From the NCBI RefSeq assembly GCF_029784155.1, contig NC_073693.1, positions 333,090,009 through 333,154,008 on the forward strand: a stretch of 64,000 bases of DNA. The letters are read 5' to 3'. The DNA is from Uranotaenia lowii (taxonomy: Eukaryota > Arthropoda > Insecta > Diptera > Culicidae). Below the pieces are notes generated by a model that was not told where the DNA came from, ran no database searches, and saw only the letters and a program-made list of their open reading frames with translations. Below, piece by piece: positions 26,201-35,966 of this stretch (the stretch's first letter is position 1; each line of letters begins with the position of its first letter). The translations under genes were made by a program, and so were the position numbers.

Positions 26201-27425
26201 GATTCGTTTTTATTTTTTTTAGCACTCGTGCACTTTTTTGTTGTTGCTCAGTTCGCTCAACTTGCTTTATTACATCGGAAGCTGATCGGGAAGGAAGTTG
26301 ATTGTTGAGCGATTTTTATTTACCCTTCACCGGATATCCCTCGAATGCTCGCTCTGGATCGACTTCCGCTCAATGGAGATGAAGTTGAAGGTGAGACGGA
26401 GTGAATGGTCTTTAGGAGCCTGAAGAAAACAAAGAAGACTGCCAAATGGTTTTCGATACGTGATCCGTATGGTAGTACGGCATCTTTTAATTTTTTGAGG
26501 CTACTCAAGCAAAGTAAATGTAATTACTTGTTTATGATAAACTCTGAAATCTATTAATTTGATGAACTCTTGTTGTTTCCGTTTAAGATTCTGTAGAAAA
26601 TAAAAAAAAAACTTGCTTTCGACAGGCTTGAAACATTTTTGAAAACACCTCACGCTACACCAAACAAATTTCCCAATGGAAAACTCCACCATCAAATGAG
26701 CGAACCCAAAGCCAAAAGGACTTGAAATCCCATTATGATCGGAAATTCATGACAAAATAACAAGAGAAGCGTTCAATTCATTCTGCCAAACCAGATTCGG
26801 ATCTCGATTGACCTCAAAATTGAGCTTGGCAGCAATAAAAGAGAAACAGAGTGGAAAGAAAAATCCTGGGAAAAGGATTAGAAAAATCTGTCGTCTCCGA
26901 TCGTTGGCTGGCGGTTTTTGGCCGAAAGGCTTTACTGCAGGAAAAAATAAGCCAGAGACGAAAGAAAAAAAGCAACAACCCCCAATAAGAAGAATCACAA
27001 TGGTTTCGCTATCACGATAAAAATTTCAATTTTCTTTCCAATTTGGTCAGGTTGGAAGGCATCCCGGAAAGGCAACAACAAAAGTAGGGAGGGTCTGGCC
27101 GGATCCTCCAAATGGTTCAGTTGGTTTTGCTTTGTTAAGAATTTTTTCATCCACCATTTCTGAAGATGTGCCAAGCTTTTGAAGTTTCAACTCTAAAAAA
27201 GGAGAAAAAAAAACGAGCATACCTCTAAAGAATACTGAAACGTATGACTAACGATCGCATTTTACGGAAGAATTTTCTCAATTTTGGAAGAATACAAAAC
27301 ATGAAGAAATTAGATTTGATTGGAATATTCAAATAATTCCTGTTTCAATGAAAGGCAGATTTTACAAAAATAACAATATCAAAAACAAAAAAACAGAAAT
27401 GTCAGAAGAATGCATAATTGTCCTA
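23210..27425. other. Non-coding DNA, AT-rich with a GC-richer part at 25.5-27.1 kb
   Basis: No protein domain, tRNA or tandem repeat recognised. The 25.5-27.1 kb part is purine-rich and less AT-rich, with short domain-free open frames. The interval ends at the TGACAAAAA array. Confidence 0.5.
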
Positions 27426-27429
27426 AACT

Positions 27430-28416
27430 TGACAAAAATGACAAAAAAGATAAAATTGGAAAAAATGTCAAAAATTACAAAAAAGAAAAAAATGACAAAA
27501 ATGACAAAAATGACAAAAATGACAAAAATGACAAAAATGACAAAAATGACAAAAATGACAAAAATGACAAAAATGACAAAAATGACAAAAATGACAAAAA
27601 TGACAAAAATGACAAAAATGACAAAAATGACAAAAATGACAAAAATGACAAAAATGACAAAAATGACAAAAATGACAAAAATGACAAAAATGACAAAAAT
27701 GACAAAAATGACAAAAATGACAAAAATGACAAAAATGACAAAAATGACAAAAATGACAAAAATGACAAAAATGACAAAAATGACAAAAATGACAAAAATG
27801 ACAAAAATGACAAAAATGACAAAAATGACAAAAATGACAAAAATGACAAAAATGACAAAAATGACAAAAATGACAAAAATGACAAAAATGACAAAAATGA
27901 CAAAAATGACAAAATTGACAAAAATGACAAAAATGACAAAAACGACAAAAATGACAAAAATGACAAAAATGACAAAAATGACAAAAATGACAAAAATGAC
28001 AAAAATGACAAAAATGACAAAAAATGACAAAAATGACAAAAATGACAAAAATGACAAAAATGACAAAAATGACAAAAATGACAAAAATGACAAAAATGAC
28101 AAAAATGACAAAAATGACAAAAATGACAAAAATGACCAAAATGACAAAAATGACAAAAATGACAAAAATGACAAAAATGACAAAAATGACAAAAATGACA
28201 AAAATGACAAAAATGACAAAAATGACAAAAATGACAAAAATGACAAAAATGACAAAAATGACAAAAATGACAAAAATGACAAAAATGACAAAAATGACAA
28301 AAATGACAAAAATGACAAAAATGACAAAAATGACAAAAATGACAATAATGACAAAAATGACAAAAATGACAAAAATGACAAAAATGACAAAAATGACAAA
28401 AATGACAAAAATGACA
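27430..28416 (+). repeat. 9-bp satellite, unit TGACAAAAA
   Basis: About 103 near-perfect copies occupy 27491-28416, preceded by about 60 bp of degenerate units. The plus strand is strongly purine-rich (7 of 9 bases). A single extra A near 28021 shifts the register. As in the 12-kb array, only one frame meets a stop (TGA), so long MTK, NDK, FLS, FVI or FCH open frames are artefacts. The unit differs from the 12-kb unit only in the four bases after GACAA (AAAT instead of TTTT). Confidence 0.96.
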
Positions 28417-28536
28417 GAAATGAAATAAAAAGCAAAACTCTCAAAACTAACTGAATTGTTAAAAGTTTTAACACTCTTAAATTTGTCAAAAATATTATCA
28501 AAATTAAAATTGTCAAAACTGTTCAAAATCACCATA

Positions 28537-30255
28537 GTGTCAAAATTGTCAAAATTGTCAAAATTGTCAAAATTGTCAAAATTGTCAAAATTGTCAAAAT
28601 TGTCAAAATTGTCAAAATTGTCAAAATTGTCAAAATTGTCCAAAATTGTCAAAATTGTCAAAATTGTCAAAATTGTCAAAATTGTCAAAATTGTCAAAAT
28701 TGTCAAAATTGTCAAAATTGTCAAAATTGTCAAAATTGTCAAAATTGTCAAAATTGTCAAAATTGTCAAAATTGTCAAAATTGTCAAAATTGTCAAAATT
28801 GTCAAAATTGTCAAAATTGTCAAAATTGTCAAAATTGTCAAAATTGTCAAAATTGTCAAAATTGTCAAAATTGTCAAAATTGTCAAAATTGTCAAAATTG
28901 TCAAAATTGTCAAAATTGTCAAAATTGTCAAAATTGTCAAAATTGTCAAAATTGTCAAAATTGTCAAAATTGTCAAAATTGTCAAAATTATCAAAATTGT
29001 CAAAATCGTCAAAATTGTCAAAATTGTCAAAATCGTCAAATTGTCAAAATTGTCAAAATTGTCAAAATTGTCAAAATTGTCAAAATTTTCTAAATTGTCA
29101 AAATTGTCAAAATTGTCAAAATTGTCAAAATTGTCAAAATTGTCAAAATTGTCAAAATTGTCAAAATTGTCAAAATTGTCAAAATTGTCAAAATTGTCAA
29201 AATTGTCAAAATTGTCAAAATTGTCAAAATTGTCAAAATTGTCAAAATTGTCAAAATTGTCAAAATTGTCAAAATTGTCAAAATCGTCAAAATTGTCAAA
29301 ATTGTCAAAATTGTCAAAATTGTCAAAATGTCAAAATTGTCAAAATTGTCAAAAATGGCAAAATTGTCAAAATTGTCAAAATTGTCAAAATTGTCAAAAT
29401 TGTCAAAATTGTCAAAATTGTCAAAATTGTCAAAATTGTCAAAATTGTCAAAATTGTCAAAATTGTCAAAATTGTCAAAATTGTCAAAATTGTCAAAATT
29501 GTCAAAATTGTCAAAATTGTCAAAATTGTCAAAATTGTCAAAATTGTCAAAATTGTCAAAATTGTCAAAATTGTCAAAATTGTCAAAATTGTCAAAATTG
29601 TCAAAATTGTCAAAATTGTCAAAATTGTCAAAATTGTCAAAATTGTCAAAATTGTCAAAATTGTCAAAATTGTCAAAATTGTCAAAATTGTCAAAATTGT
29701 CAAAATTGTCAAAATTGTCAAAATTGTCAAAATTGTCAAAATTGTCAAAATTGTCAAAATTGTCAAAATTGTCAAAATTGTCAAAATTGTCAAAATGTCA
29801 AAATTGTCAAAATTGTCAAAATTGTCAAAATTGTCAAAATTGTCAAAATTGTCAAAATTGTCAAAATTGTCAAAATTGTCAAAATTGTCAAAATTGTCAA
29901 AATTGTCAAAATTGTCAAAATTGTCAAAATTGTCAAAATTGTCAAAATTGTCAAAATTGTCAAAATTGTCAAAATTGTCAAAATTGTCAAAATTGTCAAA
30001 ATTGTCAAAATTGTCAAAATTGTCAAAATTGTCAAAATTGTCAAAATTGTCAAAATTGTCAAAATTGTCTAAATTGTCAAAATTGTCAAAATTGTCAAAA
30101 TTGTCAAAATTGTCAAAGTTGTCAAAATTGTCAAAATTGTCAAAATTGTCAAAATTGTCAAAATTGTCAAAATTGTCAAAATTATCAAAGTTATCAAAAT
30201 TGTCAAAATTTTCAAAATTGTCAAAATTGTCAAAATTGTCAAATTTTTGTCAAAG
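28537..30255 (-). repeat. Inverted array of the 12-kb satellite (TTGTCAAAA on the plus strand)
   Basis: About 190 copies of TTGTCAAAA, which is exactly the reverse complement of the TTTTGACAA unit at 6.4-18.4 kb. Variants include TCGTCAAAA near 29010-29040, ATGGCAAAA near 29353 and TTATCAAAG near 30183. 8-base units at about 29331 and 29794 shift the frame. It is separated from the preceding TGACAAAAA array by only about 120 bp of degenerate, partly satellite-like sequence (28417-28536). Confidence 0.96.
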
Positions 30256-32520
30256 TTGTCAAAGTTGTTATTTCTTAATATTGAAAAAAAAAGAAAAATA
30301 TGACAAGATAGTCAGTTTCGAAAAAATTTAATTATTTTTCAAATTTTCAAAAAACAATTTCAATTTGGAATGATTTTTTCTTTGATTTTAAGTTTTCCAG
30401 CGAAATAAATACTTTAAACTTAAATGTCTCCATTGAACTAATCAGTGGAAAACAAAATTGAAATGTACACACACCAACATTGAGTGGAGTTCATGTTTAA
30501 CAGTAAACCGTTTCGAATTGCCACTCGACGCCGGGCATTATTCACACGAAAGTTAACAAGTACAAGCAAATTTACCGATCGGCACCTTGCTTTTCTGCTT
30601 GCTTTCCCATTCGGGCTGGAAAAATGCTGCAGCTGCAAATTTGGGCTACACTTTTAATTTAATTAATTTTAATTAAATTTCGACATTCTTTTTGCATCGG
30701 ACTCGGGTTTATCTGACTCGCACGTGTATTATTTTTTCTGTATTCGTGGGACAAAAATGTTGGAACCACCAAAGGAATGGAAACTGCGGATTTATTTTAC
30801 ACTTTTTTTTGGCTCACTGATAACCCCCGCAGATCTGAAACCGAAATTAAAAAAATCATCCCAATCCATGCACGCAGAGGGCTATCCAATTTCGTAAAAC
30901 GATCTCGAATCTTCCGCACATTGACAATAAATCCCCTCACCAGAGAGCGACATCTCCCTGCAGGGAAGTGGCCCACCGGAAGTAAAAAGAAGAGGGAAAA
31001 AACTGCTGTAGTGGGAGTTGACAAAAGAGCATTTCGACGCGAGTTTCAGCGTGTGTACCTGTTTTTTATTGCTGTTCCTTTTTTTTCGCGCTGGCGTTAC
31101 TTTCAGCAAGCAGTCACGCGAGAGGAATTTTCAATGAGCTGATTGGGGTATGTGGATTTTTTTTTTGGTGAGAGAAGGGCAGAGCCGAATTTAGGCTTTG
31201 AAGAGCTCCTTTTTTAAGCTTCTTGTTTTGCCATAAAAAATTAAACATATTTTTTTAAACAAGTGTAATTTCCCAAAACTTCTTCAAACGGTTCATTTTT
31301 AAATTGCTCGAAAAATTTCAGAAGAATTGGAAATTTGTGTGAGTCTAAAGGCTGCACTCGAAAAAAAAAAAGTTTTAGATAGTGATACATTTTTTTCGAG
31401 TACAGCCCTTAGGCTTACATTAAATGTCCGATTCTTGTTAATAAGTTTTGGTGGAAATCAAAAAAAATTAAAAAAATTAAAACTATCCAGTAACTTTGCA
31501 ACCCCTTCTTAGGGTGTAGAATCCAACTCTGTTCAACGGCAACGATGCACTGTATAGATCCCAAAGGAAAAGATACTGGATGCTTCCGGTGTCCGTTTTA
31601 CGGTTTCTGCATCCTCCAGGAGTCACGAATGCGAAGGGAAATCACGAAAGCAGCAACATTTCCCAGCCGGTGTTTCCTTACGGCCGCAAATCAGCAGAAA
31701 CAGTGTTTTGTTTGGCAGGATTACGAAAAATCGAAAGCTATCAAAATTGTATCAGCAAGTGTCAAATCCTTTCCCCCGGTCGCCGGATTTTTTTTGTTGT
31801 CGATTGCTTTCCCGCACAATAACAAAGTCCAAAGGCAACAACAAATCGAACACGTGTATCGATTTGTCATTTGTGTTTTGTGGGAAGCAGGCTGACTTGT
31901 GGGTGGTTTAAGAGGAAGCGTGCATAGATTAGTGATTTTCCGGGAAAACCGGCAAACGAGCTGCAAAGGCGGCCGGCTGCCGAAAAATCCGCAATCGATC
32001 GATGCTTATTACGCGTTGCTGGCATCGAATGAAAATTTAATGGGGTTTTGCGATTACTGAAGCCGGTCCGGGCCGGGATTAGATCCGGGGAGTTTGGTTC
32101 GGTTCGATTTCTGAGCACGCATTCAGTCAGAGCGCCAACGAGAATCGCCAAATACACGCGCTGGATTTCGACACACATGTTGTGGAAGGCAGCGTCCGGC
32201 CAGTCAGGATTCGGCAGAATTTCACATGAACGGGATTTGATGGAATTGGAAATATATTAGCGGGAATAATTCAAGCATTTGGGTAGCATGCAAACCGGCC
32301 GGCTTCCCTCGCTGTGTGAATATGTTTAAGCTAATGGAATAACACTTTCATGAAATGAGAAATAAACTTATTTGCATAGATTATAAGCTAGACTAATTTC
32401 AAAAGGTTACAAAATAAGGTTAGTTTAGTGCTAACGATACTTTTGAAAGTTTTGAACATAGTCTGTGATGATTCCAAATTCTTGTTCAAAATATATTAAG
32501 ACTTTTGTATTGAATTCAAA
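30256..32520. other. Non-coding DNA, GC-richer between 30.4-31.1 and 31.5-32.3 kb
   Basis: There are several domain-free open frames (for example 30777-31142 and 31545-31895). Their translations overlap on both strands and show no family signature. GC-rich, restriction-site-like palindromes (GCCGGCC, CGATCGATCG) are scattered at 31.9-32.3 kb. It could be regulatory or intronic sequence. Confidence 0.4.
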
Positions 32521-34276
32521 TTCCATCCCAAGCCAATTCCATCTTTTTTCACCGGATGCCAAATCAGAATATAAAAATAGCAGTAGCTGGCTCAAAATCT
32601 GCGCTTCCAAAGCCATTCGGTCTTTTCCACCGGAAGGCCAAATCAAAACGAATTGCCCTTAAACATTTTCACTTCTTTAGCCAATCCGTCTTTTTTCCCT
32701 GGAAGGCCAAATCGAAACAAACAATCAGCAGCAGCAGGAGCCTTAAAAATCTGCGCTTCTGAAGCCAAATCTGTCATCCACCGCAAGGCCAAATCAAAAT
32801 AAACGATTCACAGCAGCAGCCTTGAAAATCTGCGCTTTCTAAGCCTTTCGATTTTTTTTCACCGGAAGAAGGAATCAAAACAAACAATTCACAGAAGCTG
32901 GCTCAAAATCTGCGCTTCCTAAGCCAATCCATCTTTTTCCACCGGAAGGCAAAATAAAAAAAACAGCTAAACAATCTTAAAAATCTGCGACTCCTAAATC
33001 TTCCTATCTTTATCTACCTGAAGGCCAAATTAAAACAAACGATTAACAACCACAGCCTTGAAAATCTGCGCTTCCTAAGCCATTCTTTCTTTTCCACCGG
33101 AAGGTCAATCAAAACAAACAATCACCAGATGCTGGTTTGAAATCTGCGCATTCTATGTCAATCCATCTTTTACCACCGGAAGGTCAATCAAAACAAACAA
33201 TCAACTGAAACAATCATAAAAATTTGTGCTTCCTTAGCCTTTTCTGTCTTTATCCACCGGAAGGCCAAATCAAATCAAACAATTAACAGCAGCAGCCTTG
33301 AAAATCTGCGCTTCCTAAGCCAATTCAGTCTTTTCCATCGGAAGGCAAAATAAAAAAAAACAGCATCAACAGCCTTCAAAATCTGCGCTTCCTAAACCTT
33401 TTCTGTCTTTATCTACCTGAAAGCCAAATCAAAGCAAACTATTAACAGCAATTGCCTTGAAAATCTGCACTTCCTAAGCCATTCTTTCTTTTCCACTGGA
33501 AGGCCAAATCAAAATAAATAATCAGCACCAACAGTCTTAAAAGTCTGCGCTTTCTAAGCCTTTTTATCTTTATCGGCTTGAAGGCCAAATCAAAACAAAC
33601 GATAAAAAACGACAACCTTGAAAATCTGCACTTCCTCAGTCATCCTTTCTTTTACACCGGAAGACGAAATCATAACAAACCATCTCCAGATGCTGGATTA
33701 AAAGCTTCGCTTTCTATGTCAATCCATCTTTTACCAACCGAAAGCCATCGAAACAAACAATACCAGCAGTAGCCTTAATCTGTGATTCCTAAACCTTTTC
33801 TGTCTTATCTACCTGAAGGCCAAATCAAAACAAACGATTAACAACCACAGCCATGAAAATCTGCGCTTCCTATGCCATTTGGTCTTTTTCACCGGAAGAA
33901 GGAATTAAAACAAACAATCACCAGATGCTGGTTTAAAATCTGCGCATTCTATGTCAATCCATCTTTTACCACCGGAAGGTCAATCAAAACAAACAATCAA
34001 CGAAAGCAGTCTTAAAAATCTGCCTCTGGCTCAAAATCTGCGCTTCCTAAGCCATCGGTCTTTTCCACCGGAAGGCCAAATCAAAACAAACAATCAGCAG
34101 CAGCAGTCTTAAAAATCTACATTTCCTAAGCCAATCTGTCTTTTTCCACCGGAAGGCCAAATCAAAACAAAAAATTAGCAGAAGTTGGCTCAAAATTTGC
34201 TCTTCCTCAGCATTCGGTCTTAACCACCGGAAAGCCAAATCAAAACAAACATTCACTAGATGCTACTCGAATCTGC
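32521..34276 (+). repeat. Minisatellite of about 78 bp, left part
   Basis: About 22 imperfect units of 75-81 bp. Each carries AAATCTGCGCTTCC, TAAGCCATTC, a TTCCACCGGAAGGCCAAA segment and a CAAAACAAACAATCA tail, often followed by CAGCAGCAG. Starts of the AAATCTGCG motif lie at 32595, 32747 (two units), 32826, 32906, 32981, 33062 and 33140. TTCC-ACC-GGAA is a small palindrome in every unit. Open frames over it are short and not conserved between units, so it is not coding. The array is interrupted by the retrotransposon and resumes at 39006. Confidence 0.93.
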
Positions 34277-34277
34277 A

Positions 34278-34601
34278 CAGTGAAGTGAACGAGTGATGTT
34301 CTTAACCTTTTGTGTGCAAAATAAAGTTAATTTTTTAATGTGAAAAAAACGCTAATAGTGGATTTTCAAGTGTTGTATCTAGTGATCAAGCTCATAGCCA
34401 TCTATTCCGATCGGATGACATGCAGAGAATTTTTTTCCGGGCGACGAAATTGTCCTGATTTGGGCCGACAGAACGTTGATAAGTATCATTTTAATTTCTA
34501 TTTTTTTGTTGTGTTATTCGTCTTGGCGTCAGACAAAGCGATCACTGCTGATCGCCGTGGTGTGTGTATGCTAAAAGCGGCCAAGCCGCTTCGTGTGGGA
34601 G
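34278..34601 (+). other. 5' leader of the retrotransposon
   Basis: Non-coding leader between the first element base and the first in-frame ATG of ORF1. It starts with CAGTGAAG, an Inr-like CAGT start common to insect non-LTR elements, which are generally transcribed from an internal promoter. I did not find a convincing downstream promoter element at the expected distance. Confidence 0.5.
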
Positions 34602-35960
34602 ATGGATGAGTGCGAGAGAATGAGTTCTGCGTTATGTTCTCGATGCTGTGGGAGAATTGCAACGCTCGATGATCTCGTTCTCTGTTTTGGAAACTGCAAA
34701 AAAGCATTTCATGTCAGCTGTTTGCCGCACGCGGTGTTTACGAATTATGATCTTTTCCGAAAAAATAAAAATGCGGTTTTTGTATGTGATGACTGTGTGG
34801 AGAATCCTGGTTGTGATAAAAACTTTAATTGTTTAATGGAAATTATTTCCAACATGAATGACAAAATTGATAAAATTAGTAAACAAACGTTAATTCCATC
34901 TGATTTGAAGACACAGATTAAAAATATTGTTCGAGAAGAAATGAATCTAGTTTCAAAGCCTAACGCAGACGGTGGAGTTGAAGTTGTCAGATACCATTTG
35001 CGTTCGAACTCAAAAAAACGCAAATTAAATGATAATGATAAAACTCCCACTATGTCGTACTCTAAAGTAGTTAAAACAAATGCTGCTGCGCAAAATGTTT
35101 TAGTCCCAAACAGAAATAAGCAAACGAAAAATGTGGATGATTCCGTCAAAATTGATAATGTTGAAGTAACAAGCAATAGTAGAACAAATGCACTAGCTAA
35201 ATTGGAGGAAACAGTCCGACTTAAACCAACTATTGATCAGGATATAAATAAAACTCGTAGTGACTTAAAGTCTGCATTAGATCCAGTGTCTTTGGGTGTG
35301 AGATCTGTTCGCTACATTGAATCGACTGGTGAGGTGCTGGTACGATGTGCTACAAAAGAGAAAGCAAATAGTTTTATGACTCAGTCCTTGGAAGTTTTCG
35401 GAAAAAAATACGCGGTAGATATTAAACAACCTGCCAAGCCCAAGTTCAAAGTGGTCGGATTTGAAGAATCCAAAGATTTCGATGAACAAACTTTTGTTGA
35501 ATTACTAAAAAAACCAAATAATTTGATTGATTCTGTGATTTCAGTAGTAAAAATTGAAAAAAATAAGAAGTGGACACGTAATCCTATGATTGCTACCTTA
35601 GAAGTGGATCCGAATACGTTTACTGCATTAATTAATCGCGGGAAAATAAATGTAGGATGGGAACGTTGCAATATTTATGAAGCCATCAATGTTTTAAGAT
35701 GCTACAAATGTTGGAAATTTGGTCACAAAATTGAGCATTGTAAAGACCCGATTTGTTGTGCTAAGTGCGCTGATAGTCATGAAACGAAAGAGTGTACTTC
35801 TCAGTGTGAAAAGTGTATTAACTGTGTAAACTTCAATCGCACGATGGAACTAGACTTGGAGCAACAAATAGACTGTTGCCACCCAGCATGGAGCTATGAT
35901 TGTGAGCTGTATAAACGAAAAGTTTCGAATGCAAAAAAGTTCATCGACTATGGTAAATAG
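34602..35960 (+). CDS. Retrotransposon ORF1 protein (gag-like, PHD finger plus zinc knuckles)
   Basis: 452 residues from the ATG at 34602. The frame is open slightly further upstream, to a GTG at 34593, which is unlikely to be used in a eukaryote. Residues 12-65 form a canonical PHD finger: C12-x2-C15-x12-C28-x3-C32-x4-H37-x2-C40-x21-C62-x2-C65. A basic SKKRKL stretch near 137-142 could be a nuclear signal. Residues about 232-290 may form an RRM-like fold. The C-terminal part has three zinc knuckles: C367-x2-C370-x4-H375-x4-C380, C386-x2-C389-x3-H393-x4-C398, and an expanded C402-x2-C405-x21-H427-x6-C434. Such proteins bind element RNA and form the ribonucleoprotein. PHD fingers are known from some CR1-like ORF1 proteins and suggest chromatin or protein binding. 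The frame ends in TAG directly ahead of ORF2 in the same frame. I saw no frameshift or internal stop. Confidence 0.92.
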   Translation: MDECERMSSALCSRCCGRIATLDDLVLCFGNCKKAFHVSCLPHAVFTNYDLFRKNKNAVFVCDDCVENPGCDKNFNCLMEIISNMNDKIDKISKQTLIPSDLKTQIKNIVREEMNLVSKPNADGGVEVVRYHLRSNSKKRKLNDNDKTPTMSYSKVVKTNAAAQNVLVPNRNKQTKNVDDSVKIDNVEVTSNSRTNALAKLEETVRLKPTIDQDINKTRSDLKSALDPVSLGVRSVRYIESTGEVLVRCATKEKANSFMTQSLEVFGKKYAVDIKQPAKPKFKVVGFEESKDFDEQTFVELLKKPNNLIDSVISVVKIEKNKKWTRNPMIATLEVDPNTFTALINRGKINVGWERCNIYEAINVLRCYKCWKFGHKIEHCKDPICCAKCADSHETKECTSQCEKCINCVNFNRTMELDLEQQIDCCHPAWSYDCELYKRKVSNAKKFIDYGK

Positions 35961-35966
35961 CAATCA
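35958..35966 (+). promoter_or_regulatory. Putative UAG readthrough signal between ORF1 and ORF2
   Basis: The ORF1 stop is TAG followed by CAA TCA. This fits UAG-CAR-YYA, the context established for leaky UAG codons such as that of tobacco mosaic virus. ORF2 continues in the same frame with no other stop. No in-frame ATG occurs until 36126, which lies past two endonuclease catalytic residues. The motif and frame are seen directly; readthrough is inferred. Confidence 0.65.

Noticed and set aside
27348..28516. MTK and NDK or FLS and FVI repeat proteins in the 27-kb array
   Set aside because: Same arithmetic effect of the TGACAAAAA unit. Single-base register shifts are tolerated, which coding sequence would not allow.
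6424..30255. CRISPR array
   Set aside because: Units are contiguous with no unique spacers, and the context is eukaryotic.
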